54,569 bases of DNA. It comes from Phaeodactylibacter sp. Lineage in GTDB: Bacteria; Bacteroidota; Bacteroidia; Chitinophagales; Saprospiraceae. The stretch lies in assembly GCF_022763345.1 (NCBI RefSeq), contig NZ_JALEGS010000105.1, positions 1 through 54,569 on the forward strand. The letters are read 5' to 3'. The position numbers were made by a program, and so were the translations under genes. The notes under the pieces are model-generated. The model worked only from the letters and a program-made list of their open reading frames with translations. It was not told the DNA's origin and ran no database searches. Shown here one piece after another: positions 42,505 to 49,431 of the stretch (position 1 is its first letter; the number at the start of each line of letters is the position of its first letter).

Positions 42505-43113
42505 ATGGATAAGCTGTGGTCATATTTCAAGAATCTATTTCAGCAAGCGGAGGAAAGCTCGCCTTCCCAGCCGCTTATCCATGAGATGATTGAGCGCAGT
42601 GCGGAAGAACGGGAAGACTACCAGTTCTGGAAGAAAACGCTGGTGCTGCGCCGCCTGCTCAACTGGCTCAACGAACAGTATGCCATTTACCGTATCCGGC
42701 CGGATGATATCGACGAGGCGCTGGACTTCCTCAATACGCCTTCCTCCAAGGGTTTTGTGGTCCACTTCAGTCAGACGGGCTACAGTCAGCGGGATGTGCA
42801 GCACTTTTTTGATTTCCTCAAAGAGCAGGTACTGGCGCTGAAGTACCGTACGCAGATTTCCGACCGCCGCAGCTATCAGCGCGCCAACTGGGTGGAAACC
42901 ATCGAGCGCCACTACCTGAAGCCGGGGCTGAGCATCCGAAGCAATCAGGAGGAGGATGGGCGATTCGTGCAGCACTTTGGCAACATCATGATCGAGCTGG
43001 AGCACCGCAACGACCGGGTGCACAACCTGCGCTTCCGGGCGACCACTTACAACGATAGCCTCTTTAAAGCTCCTGCCGAGTTTGGAGAGCTGATGCAGGG
43101 GGTGCTGAGCTAG
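42505..43113 (+). CDS. Conserved-looking cytoplasmic protein of unknown function
   Basis: About 202 residues from the ATG at 42505 (MDKLWSYFKNLFQQAEESSP). The frame is open back to 42358, but that part encodes the GC-rich repeat and is not protein-like. The sequence is charged and soluble, with helices followed by a strand-rich C-terminus (VQHFGNIMIELEHRNDRVHN). No signal peptide or membrane segment is seen. Codon use is GC-rich like the core genes, unlike the AT-rich block before it. I do not recognise the family. Confidence 0.7.
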   Translation: MDKLWSYFKNLFQQAEESSPSQPLIHEMIERSAEEREDYQFWKKTLVLRRLLNWLNEQYAIYRIRPDDIDEALDFLNTPSSKGFVVHFSQTGYSQRDVQHFFDFLKEQVLALKYRTQISDRRSYQRANWVETIERHYLKPGLSIRSNQEEDGRFVQHFGNIMIELEHRNDRVHNLRFRATTYNDSLFKAPAEFGELMQGVLS

Positions 43114-43139
43114 GGGAGCCATGCTGAGGTTGAGGCTGA

Positions 43140-43237
43140 GGCTAAGGTTGAGTGGCTTTGCGATGGCTTCCAGGCGGGAATAGCTTGCTATTCCTCTCCC
43201 CTGCAGCCCAAACCTGGTCTCAACCTCAACCTTATCC
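43140..43237. repeat. Nested palindromic element
   Basis: Outer arms GGCTAAGGTTGAG (43140-43152) and CTCAACCTTATCC (43225-43237) pair with one mismatch. Inside is a perfect hairpin GGAATAGC (43177-43184), TT, GCTATTCC (43187-43194). Repeated GAGGCTGAGGTTGAG-like steps surround the left arm. It lies between convergent genes and may end both transcripts, but it lacks a T-run. Confidence 0.6.
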
Positions 43238-43269
43238 TCTACCTCCCTTGGGATCCCTCCCGGAACCCC

Positions 43270-44727
43270 CTACTTATTAATCCAGTTTTTCTTCTCCTGC
43301 TCAATGTGCTCCAATTCCAGCGCTACACCGTACTTTTCTTTCAGGTGCTTAGCCAGGGCATCGGCTGCGTAGACAGAACGGTGCTGCCCGCCGGTGCACC
43401 CAAAGCTGACCATTAGGTTGGTGAAACTGCGCTCTATGTAGTTCTCCACAGCTTCGTCCACAATTCGGAAGACATCGTTCAGAAATTCCCCCATCTTGCT
43501 ATGGTGCTGCAGGAAGTTGATTACCGGCTCGTCCCGGCCCGTGAGCTGTTTGTAAGGCTCATAGCGCCCGGGATTATGCAGAAAGCGGCAGTCGAAAGTG
43601 AATCCACCGCCGTTGCCGGAAGGGTCAGGAGGGATGCCGCCTTTTTTGTAGGAAAAGCTGTGAATACGCACCGTGAGCAGGCTCTGCGCGCCCCGCTCCG
43701 TATCGAAGGGCTCAAACTGACCGGAAGCCACCACCTGTTCGATGGCTTTTTTCAATTCCGGCAGTTCCACCGCTATGCGGCCCTGACTGAAGAGTTCCTG
43801 TACGTTGTCGAGGGCGAAGGGAATGCTTTTGAGAAAATGCTCTTTGCGCTCGTACAGCCCGCGCAGGCCGTAGGCGCCCAGCACCTGCACACTGCGCATC
43901 AGCACAAAGCCGTAGTAGTAGCGCCGGAATGCCGCCCGGTCGATCTTCGTAAGCTGTGTGGCGGTGTCGAGGTAGTGGTCGAGCAGGGCTTCGCGGTGCT
44001 CATCCGGGATATTGGCTTTGGCCTGATACAGGAGGGAAGCCAGGTCGTACTGCAACGCACCCTGGCGCCCGCCCTGATAGTCGATAAAGAATGGCTTGCC
44101 ACCCCGCACCATAATGTTGCGGGACTGAAAATCGCGGTACATGAAGTGATCGGTGCCGGCTTCCAGCAGGAAATTTGCCAGGCGATGGGCATCTTCTTCC
44201 AGCCGCTGCTCATTAAAATCGGTACCCGCCAGCCGCAGAAACTGATATTTGAAGGCATTGAAATCCCAGAGCATCGACTGTTGGTCAAACGCAGCGCGGG
44301 GGAAGCACTTGCTGTAGTCCAGCCCCTGCCCGCCCCTGATCTGCACCCGCGCCAGGTCTTCCACCACCCGCTTGTAGATGGTCATCAGGTGATTGGGGAA
44401 AGGGCCATCGTCGCGCTGAAGCAGGTAGCTGTAGAGGGTCGTCGCCCCAAGGTCTTCCTGCAGGTAAACGTTGTTGTCCAGCTGTTCCACGTAAATCTCC
44501 GGTACCGGTAGCCCCTTGGCATGAAAGTGGCGGGAGAAGCCCACAAAAGCCTCATTCTCCTGCCGGTTGGGGCTGTAGGTGCCTATCGCACTTTTGCCAT
44601 CGTGCTGCAGGCGGTAGTAAATGCGCGCCGAACCGGAAGGCGCAAGGGGCAGCATCAGCTCCGGGCTGACGCCTGCCCATTCTTCAAAAAGGTCGGATAA
44701 GTGCTTCTCGAGCAGGGATGTCTTCAT
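43270..44727 (-). CDS. AmgK-like sugar kinase fused to a RapZ C-terminal domain
   Basis: 485 residues in two domains. Residues 1-335 form an aminoglycoside-phosphotransferase-like kinase with YRDFQSRN (197-204) and IDYQGG (215-220), closest in outline to AmgK-type N-acetylmuramate/N-acetylglucosamine kinases. Residues 350-475 match the RapZ C-terminal domain: RIHSFSYKKGGIPPD, FDCRFLHNPGR, TGRDEPV and GCTGGQHRSV (443-452). In Escherichia coli that domain senses glucosamine-6-phosphate, while the kinase part of RapZ is of a different fold. The fusion suggests amino-sugar phosphorylation controlled or reported by a built-in sensor. It follows the TonB-dependent receptor gene by 31 bases. Confidence 0.85.
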   Translation of the reverse strand: MKTSLLEKHLSDLFEEWAGVSPELMLPLAPSGSARIYYRLQHDGKSAIGTYSPNRQENEAFVGFSRHFHAKGLPVPEIYVEQLDNNVYLQEDLGATTLYSYLLQRDDGPFPNHLMTIYKRVVEDLARVQIRGGQGLDYSKCFPRAAFDQQSMLWDFNAFKYQFLRLAGTDFNEQRLEEDAHRLANFLLEAGTDHFMYRDFQSRNIMVRGGKPFFIDYQGGRQGALQYDLASLLYQAKANIPDEHREALLDHYLDTATQLTKIDRAAFRRYYYGFVLMRSVQVLGAYGLRGLYERKEHFLKSIPFALDNVQELFSQGRIAVELPELKKAIEQVVASGQFEPFDTERGAQSLLTVRIHSFSYKKGGIPPDPSGNGGGFTFDCRFLHNPGRYEPYKQLTGRDEPVINFLQHHSKMGEFLNDVFRIVDEAVENYIERSFTNLMVSFGCTGGQHRSVYAADALAKHLKEKYGVALELEHIEQEKKNWINK

Positions 44728-44758
44728 GCTGCGAAGTTGCGAAAAATGCGGGAGATTC

Positions 44759-47152
44759 TTATCGTTTCAACCGCCCCCAAAAGGGCACTTTCAGGCTGAT
44801 ATTGACGTTGCGGCCCTGCTCCGGCACATTGATCAGGCGATAGCGGCTCAGGTGGTTGAGGTAGAAGACATCGAGGGCATTCTGCAACTGCACATTAAAC
44901 TGCAGCGGCTGCGGCCCAAACCAGTGCAACTTCAGCCCCAGTGCTGCCCCGAATAGTTGATAAGCAGGCGTGGAGCGTTCCGACCGGTCTACACGGTAGG
45001 GGCCTTTCGCAGCAAAGGCGTATTGATGGCTGACCTCAGCGTAGAAGGAAGCGACCCGGCTGTTCTGGGGCTCCACCGTATAGCGTAGGCTACTTTGTAC
45101 CGTGGGCTGAGGCGTAAAGGGCAGCGCCAGTTGGGTGCGAATATTGTAGCTCTGCACGAAGTCGGCGGTTTGCGAAAAGCGCCAGCGGGGGAAAAAATCC
45201 CAGTCGTACTGCACCTCAAAACCGGTATAAATGGCATCATCCTGCCGGTACTGGAAAATCTGCCCGGACTCTGGCAGGGGCGAAAAACGGGCCGGGAAAG
45301 TCGGTCCCAGGTAGATGTAATTATCGAAGTAATTGAAGTAGGTCGCGACCATACCGGAAAAGCGGGGGCGTTCCCACTCCAGGCTGAGGTCAAGCTGATA
45401 CCCATGCTCGGAGTCCAGCCCGGGCGTGCCCATCTCGTGGCGGAAGGTGCCGTGGTGGATGCCATTGGAAACCGTCTCTGCCGGGTAAGGTACCCGGAAA
45501 CTTTTGCCAATATTGGCTTTGAACTGAGCGCGGTCTTCCCAAAGCACAGCTGAAAGCCCAGCTGAGGCGGACCAGTTGAAAAACTCCGGCGTCGTGACCG
45601 GCGCAACCAGGGAATCGGTGATATTCTCATTGCTGTCCCACACCCACTGCCGGTAGAACTCCGTATCGTTGGTGGCATAGTCGAGGCGCAGCCCGCCGTT
45701 GACAAGCAGGTCCTCCGAAAGCTGCTTTTCCACCAGCCCGAATACTCCCGCCCGGAAGGTGCGGAAGTCAGGCAACAGGAACTCGAAGCCTGCCCGTTCA
45801 TTGAACTGCCACTGCGCGTTGCCGCCGTAGACTTCCCGCCAGCCGTTGGTGCCTTCGCGCTCGTAGTGGAGGTCAGCACTGAACGTTTCCAGCAAAAACT
45901 GCAGCCCGAGCGTATTGCCGGGGTCAATCTGCGAACTGGGAATACTGTGGAATTCCGGAAAGGAAAACTCCTGCCGCAGATTCCGTTGATAGCCGATGTT
46001 GAAATTGATGTGCCCCTGCGGCAGCACCAGGTCCTGATGCAGGCTCAGGCGCGTATGCTCCACTTCCTGTTTGGGAATGTCGATATCCCGGCGGTTGCCA
46101 TCATCGGTGAGGGCGTAGGAACGGGGGATACCCACGGCGCCCGAGAACAGCCCGGCTTCCAGCTGATAGCGGCTGAAGGTCAGGCGGGTGATGCCCCAGT
46201 CGCGGTTGAGCCCAGTGGTGACGCTGATGGTGCGCTCATTGCCTGCCGTGTTTTTGAGCCGTTCATCGATGATGGGCAGCCTAAAGGTGTTGTAGTCGAA
46301 GGTCTCTGCCGGCACGCGGTAGTCGGCAAAGTCCTGATGGCTGTACTGGGCCTGAGTAAAAAAGCCGTTGAGGTTGAAGCCAAGCTTGGCAGAGCCGCCC
46401 CAGTGGGCGTTGTTGGTGCGGTGCAGGCCCATTATGCTGCCCAGTATAACGCCTTCCGGGGGCACTTTTCCGGGCATAATGTTGATCACGCCGCCCAGCC
46501 CGTCTGATCCGTACTGCAGGGAAGCGGGCCCCTTGATGATTTCCACCCGTTCCACCCCAAACTGATCGATCTCCAGGCCGTGGTCTGCTCCCCATTGATG
46601 CCCCTCCTGCTTGATCCCCTGATGGTTGACGATGATGCGGTTGGAGGACAAGCCCCGGATCACCGGTTTGGCGATGCCCGTGCCTATGTTGATGGCGCTG
46701 AGCCCGGGGAGCTTGTCGATAGATTGGGCGAAGGTACCCTGCAGGTTTTCTTCGATCACGGCCCCGGTAAAGTGCTCGGTGGCTAGGGTTTCTTCCTGCT
46801 TGGCGTGCTCTTCGGTGACGACCACAGTTTCCAGTAGCTCCTGCGCATCCTGCAGCGTGACGGGGGGGAGCTGAATGGGAACACCTTCGTAGCGGATGGG
46901 CTGTTCTGTCGTCTCATAGCCTACAAAAGACACCCGGAGGAGATGCGCCCCGTTGGGCAATGTGCTGAACCGGAACCGCCCTTCTTCATCTGCAATCCGG
47001 ACCAGGCTGTCCGGCAACAGCAATACGGTGGCTCCGGTCAGTGGGGCAGCCTGTGGGTCAACCACCCGGCCGGAAACCTGCGCGGCTGCGGTCTGTAGCA
47101 GCAGAAATGATAGCACGGCAAGTGTGTATTTTAAAAAGGCTCTTTTTCTCAT
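44759..47152 (-). CDS. TonB-dependent outer-membrane receptor
   Basis: About 797 residues from the start at 47152, which restores a signal peptide (MRKRAFLKYTLAVLSFLLLQ). A carboxypeptidase-like domain (about 28-105; VSGRVVDPQAAPLTGATVLL) precedes the plug (IRGLSSNRIIVNHQGIKQEG; GLGGVINIM) and a 22-strand barrel. Segments such as NGIHHGTFRHEMG recall the zinc-receptor (ZnuD-like) branch, but haem or iron cannot be excluded. The C-terminus ends RLKR rather than in an aromatic residue. An inverted repeat typical of a metal repressor site sits in its promoter region, facing the divergent DUF4625 lipoprotein gene. Confidence 0.88.
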   Translation of the reverse strand: MRKRAFLKYTLAVLSFLLLQTAAAQVSGRVVDPQAAPLTGATVLLLPDSLVRIADEEGRFRFSTLPNGAHLLRVSFVGYETTEQPIRYEGVPIQLPPVTLQDAQELLETVVVTEEHAKQEETLATEHFTGAVIEENLQGTFAQSIDKLPGLSAINIGTGIAKPVIRGLSSNRIIVNHQGIKQEGHQWGADHGLEIDQFGVERVEIIKGPASLQYGSDGLGGVINIMPGKVPPEGVILGSIMGLHRTNNAHWGGSAKLGFNLNGFFTQAQYSHQDFADYRVPAETFDYNTFRLPIIDERLKNTAGNERTISVTTGLNRDWGITRLTFSRYQLEAGLFSGAVGIPRSYALTDDGNRRDIDIPKQEVEHTRLSLHQDLVLPQGHINFNIGYQRNLRQEFSFPEFHSIPSSQIDPGNTLGLQFLLETFSADLHYEREGTNGWREVYGGNAQWQFNERAGFEFLLPDFRTFRAGVFGLVEKQLSEDLLVNGGLRLDYATNDTEFYRQWVWDSNENITDSLVAPVTTPEFFNWSASAGLSAVLWEDRAQFKANIGKSFRVPYPAETVSNGIHHGTFRHEMGTPGLDSEHGYQLDLSLEWERPRFSGMVATYFNYFDNYIYLGPTFPARFSPLPESGQIFQYRQDDAIYTGFEVQYDWDFFPRWRFSQTADFVQSYNIRTQLALPFTPQPTVQSSLRYTVEPQNSRVASFYAEVSHQYAFAAKGPYRVDRSERSTPAYQLFGAALGLKLHWFGPQPLQFNVQLQNALDVFYLNHLSRYRLINVPEQGRNVNISLKVPFWGRLKR

Positions 47153-47215
47153 ATGCAGCTTGTAAGGACCTATGTTCGCCCATTTTGCTATTGGGCTTGC
47201 AAAATAACGCACTTG

Positions 47216-47232
47216 ATGCAACATAGTTGCAT
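47216..47232. promoter_or_regulatory. Fur-family operator candidate between receptor and lipoprotein genes
   Basis: Perfect palindrome ATGCAAC-ATA-GTTGCAT. It lies 64 bases upstream of the receptor start and 43 bases upstream of the lipoprotein start, so one bound repressor could control both. The same core stands upstream of the Fur-family gene at 48812-48826. Confidence 0.75.
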
Positions 47233-47242
47233 TTTAGGAGGT

Positions 47243-47250
47243 TATCTTTG
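47243..47250 (+). promoter_or_regulatory. -7 box of the DUF4625 lipoprotein gene
   Basis: TATCTTTG, a full TAnnTTTG match 25 bases before the start codon and 11 bases after the palindromic operator, which would overlap the -33 region. Confidence 0.55.
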
Positions 47251-47274
47251 TGAAGTAACTGACGCTTTTGACTT

Positions 47275-48138
47275 ATGAATTCAATTCAAACTATTTTTAC
47301 CGGAACTGTCCTCTTCGTATTGCTTGCCATGAGCTGTGGCGGATCTGATGAAGTGGATATATCTGCTCCATCTATGCAGATACTCTCCCTGACTCCTGCT
47401 CCTGAGGCCGGCCTTGTTTGCGGAAGTATTGAAGACACGGTCTTTACAGTTCTTGGTGGAGAGACCCTGGTGGCATCTTTGCGCTTTGCTGACGACCGTT
47501 CGCTATCGCAGTACAAAGTGGATATCCATAATAATTTTGACTGCCACGGGCACGGGGGGAGTGCCGTACCAGGCGTCGCCGTACCGAATGTGAGCAATCA
47601 GACGGAGGACTGGACCGTGCTCGATATTAAAGGGCTTTCGGGTGAAGCTGCCGAAGAGCAGTTGCAGTTGCAGGTGCCTACAGACGTTACTTCGGGCATT
47701 TATCATTTTCAGATACAAGTCATTGATGAAGCCGGTAATGACAACCCTTTGGCCAATTTTTACAGCATCCGTGCGATCAATCCTACAGACGGAGAAGCGC
47801 CAACCCTGACGCTCAGCTCTCCTTCGGAAGCCAGCTTTACTGCTGCCAAGGGTAGTACCGTTACCTTTTCCGGGACGGTCACCGACAACTACTCCCTGAG
47901 CGAAGGGGGGAATGGCATTGTCTTTCTGAGCTACACGGACCTAAGCTCAGGCAATACCTTTAGCACAGGCGCTTATGTCGCCTTTGATTCAGGAGTGGAA
48001 AAAGATTACAATTTCGATTTTGAATATACCATTCCACAGACACTGAAAGCCGGCAACTTTCGCTTTAGGGTGGACGCACACGATGGGGTGCGGAATATAG
48101 CTGAACCGGTTACTTTTGAAGTGGTCGTTACGGACTAG
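47275..48138 (+). CDS. DUF4625-type lipoprotein with His/Cys motif
   Basis: 287 residues. A lipoprotein signal ends VLLAMSC (Cys21). Two Ig-like beta-domains follow. The first contains a metal-ligand-like cluster, HNNFDCHGHGG (85-95), and the second starts around residue 170 (DGEAPTLTLSSPSE). The overall arrangement matches DUF4625 proteins of Bacteroidota, whose role is not established. Its divergent neighbour is a TonB-dependent receptor and its convergent neighbour a Fur-family repressor, and it shares a palindromic operator with the receptor. A surface or periplasmic metal-capture role is inferred. The stop codon is the first triplet of a terminal-inverted-repeat element. Confidence 0.8.
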   Translation: MNSIQTIFTGTVLFVLLAMSCGGSDEVDISAPSMQILSLTPAPEAGLVCGSIEDTVFTVLGGETLVASLRFADDRSLSQYKVDIHNNFDCHGHGGSAVPGVAVPNVSNQTEDWTVLDIKGLSGEAAEEQLQLQVPTDVTSGIYHFQIQVIDEAGNDNPLANFYSIRAINPTDGEAPTLTLSSPSEASFTAAKGSTVTFSGTVTDNYSLSEGGNGIVFLSYTDLSSGNTFSTGAYVAFDSGVEKDYNFDFEYTIPQTLKAGNFRFRVDAHDGVRNIAEPVTFEVVVTD

Positions 48139-48303
48139 TGCCTCAAGTCATAGATTTCTGATACTTAGGTTGAAGTTATTTTTCGACTAATCAAGGCGAA
48201 GGTTCGCGACTTTAGCCCGAGCTAAAGGAGCGGTTCTTCAACGAAGAGTAGGCGGAAAAGAACGAAACTTGGGGTGTCAAGAATTTATAGGCTTGAGGCA
48301 CTA
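48136..48303. mobile_element. MITE-like element with 12-bp terminal inverted repeats
   Basis: 168 bases bounded by TAGTGCCTCAAG (48136-48147) and CTTGAGGCACTA (48292-48303), a perfect inverted pair; similarity continues inward with gaps (TCATAGATTTCTG against CCTATAAATTCTTG, inverted). An internal hairpin TTTAGC-CCGA-GCTAAA lies near 48213-48228. No protein is encoded. The outermost TAG on each side is the stop codon of the gene outside it: the lipoprotein gene on the left and the Fur-family gene on the right. Confidence 0.65.
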
Positions 48304-48723
48304 AAGACATTCATTGCAGAGCCCCTCAAGGGTGAGGTTTTCCCGCTCGACTTTATAGCCCTTGGGGGCTTGGGCTCGGATGACGACTTCGCCTTCGAGG
48401 CAGATGGTTTTGCCGCAGGTCCGGCACTGAAAATGCGCATGCTGATCATGGTGGGCGTGGGTAGTGCAATCGGCAAGGCACAGGGCATACCGGCTAATGC
48501 CCCCACTGTCTGCCGCCAGGTGGATCAGCCCTTTGTCCTCAAAGGCTTTGAGGGTGCGGTAAAGGGTGATGCGGTCCGGGTTGTCGAGTTGAGACTCGAG
48601 TTCCTGATTAGAAAGTGCTTCCCCTTCAGAAGCCATGAAAAGCTCAAGGACCTCCTTTCGAAAAGCGGTCTTCCGTAGTTGGTGCGATTCCAGTTTCTGG
48701 AGAATGTCTTCTTCCCGGACCAT
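48301..48723 (-). CDS. Fur-family metal-responsive repressor, probably zinc type
   Basis: About 140 residues from the ATG at 48723; a frame open to 48801 adds 26 residues with no family match. The winged-helix DNA-binding domain (about 5-80; RITLYRTLKAFEDKGLIH) is followed by the metal/dimerisation domain with HAHHDQHAHFQC (89-100), CRTCGK and the C-terminal CNEC (136-139), giving two CxxC pairs for structural zinc. The His-rich site and its receptor/lipoprotein neighbours favour a Zur-like role, though iron or manganese sensing is possible. A palindrome identical in core to the receptor operator lies 89 bases upstream, pointing to autoregulation. Its stop codon lies in a terminal inverted repeat. 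Confidence 0.88.
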   Translation of the reverse strand: MVREEDILQKLESHQLRKTAFRKEVLELFMASEGEALSNQELESQLDNPDRITLYRTLKAFEDKGLIHLAADSGGISRYALCLADCTTHAHHDQHAHFQCRTCGKTICLEGEVVIRAQAPKGYKVERENLTLEGLCNECL

Positions 48724-48752
48724 ACTGCGCAGTTTATAAATTAATTGCCTTT

Positions 48753-48760
48753 CAAATGTA
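48753..48760 (-). promoter_or_regulatory. Candidate -7 box of the Fur-family gene
   Basis: TACATTTG on the minus strand, a full TAnnTTTG match 30 bases upstream of the chosen start. It supports the 48723 start because the longer frame would begin before it. The operator is about 50 bases further upstream. Confidence 0.5.
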
Positions 48761-48811
48761 CAAAATTGAGGGGGATTCGGTTGAATGGGAGGCGTGCACA
48801 ATAAGAATTAT

Positions 48812-48826
48812 TGCAACGACGTTGCA
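48812..48826. promoter_or_regulatory. Second copy of the Fur-family operator
   Basis: TGCAAC-GAC-GTTGCA, a perfect 6-bp palindrome with the same half-site and spacing as 47216-47232, upstream of the Fur-family gene. Confidence 0.75.
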
Positions 48827-48867
48827 TTTAAAAGGTTTATTTTTTCATACTAATTCAATATACAGCA

Positions 48868-48895
48868 GCCTGGGATGGAAATTCCGGGCTTTTTT
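48868..48895 (+). terminator. Plus-strand intrinsic terminator with no gene before it
   Basis: GCCTGGGA (48868-48875) pairs with TTCCGGGC (48882-48889) using two G-U pairs, followed by six T. No plus-strand gene lies between the palindromic operator and this terminator. Confidence 0.5.
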
Positions 48896-48927
48896 GCTTC
48901 TAGAAGTCAGAGAGACGAGCTTCGGTC

Positions 48928-48965
48928 AAAAAAAAGCCCCGCCTGATGTTGCAGGCGGGGCTTTT
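48928..48965. terminator. Intrinsic terminator of rpiB
   Basis: Perfect stem AAAAGCCCCGCCTG (48932-48945) with CAGGCGGGGCTTTT (48952-48965); the minus-strand transcript ends in eight T. Confidence 0.88.
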
Positions 48966-48984
48966 CGAGGATCACTGTAGAGGG

Positions 48985-49431
48985 TTATCCACAGGCAATT
49001 TTGCCTACTCTCCGAGCGTGCCGCCCTCCCTCAAAGGAAGCGGCCAAAAAGGCCCGGGTAATCTCAACAGCGGTTTCTTCCTCAATGAAACGGACCGGCA
49101 AAGCGAGCATATTGGCGTTGTTGTGCTCCCGTGCCAGGCTCGCCAGCTCCGGAAGCCAGCAAAGTGCCGCTCTGATGCCCTGATGTTTATTGGCGGTTAT
49201 CGCCACGCCATTGCCACTGCCGCAGAGGACAATCCCCAGTTGTGCCTCGCCCGATTCCACCATCTCGGCGGTTGGGTGCACAAAGTCAGGATAGTCAACG
49301 GAATCCGGTGAATCCGTGCCAAAGTTCCGGACCGCCCAGCCTTCCGATTCAAGGAAAGCAATAATCCAGTCTTTGTAAGGGTAGCCGGCATGGTCGCACC
49401 CGATGGCGATGGTTTTTTTAGCGTCCTCCAT
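48985..49431 (-). CDS. rpiB: Ribose-5-phosphate isomerase B
   Basis: 148 residues of the RpiB/LacAB family. Landmarks are IAIGCDHAGYPYKD near the N-terminus, the catalytic-cysteine loop GIVLCGSGNGVAITANK, and CWLPELASLAREHNNANMLA. It interconverts ribose 5-phosphate and ribulose 5-phosphate in the pentose phosphate pathway. Its start overlaps the 3' end of the DUF2723 gene by 14 bases, so the two are co-transcribed and translation is probably coupled. Confidence 0.95.
   Translation of the reverse strand: MEDAKKTIAIGCDHAGYPYKDWIIAFLESEGWAVRNFGTDSPDSVDYPDFVHPTAEMVESGEAQLGIVLCGSGNGVAITANKHQGIRAALCWLPELASLAREHNNANMLALPVRFIEEETAVEITRAFLAASFEGGRHARRVGKIACG

Noticed and set aside
48274..48678. 134-codon plus-strand frame opposite the Fur-family gene
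   Set aside because: It is the antisense shadow of a clear Fur-family coding sequence.
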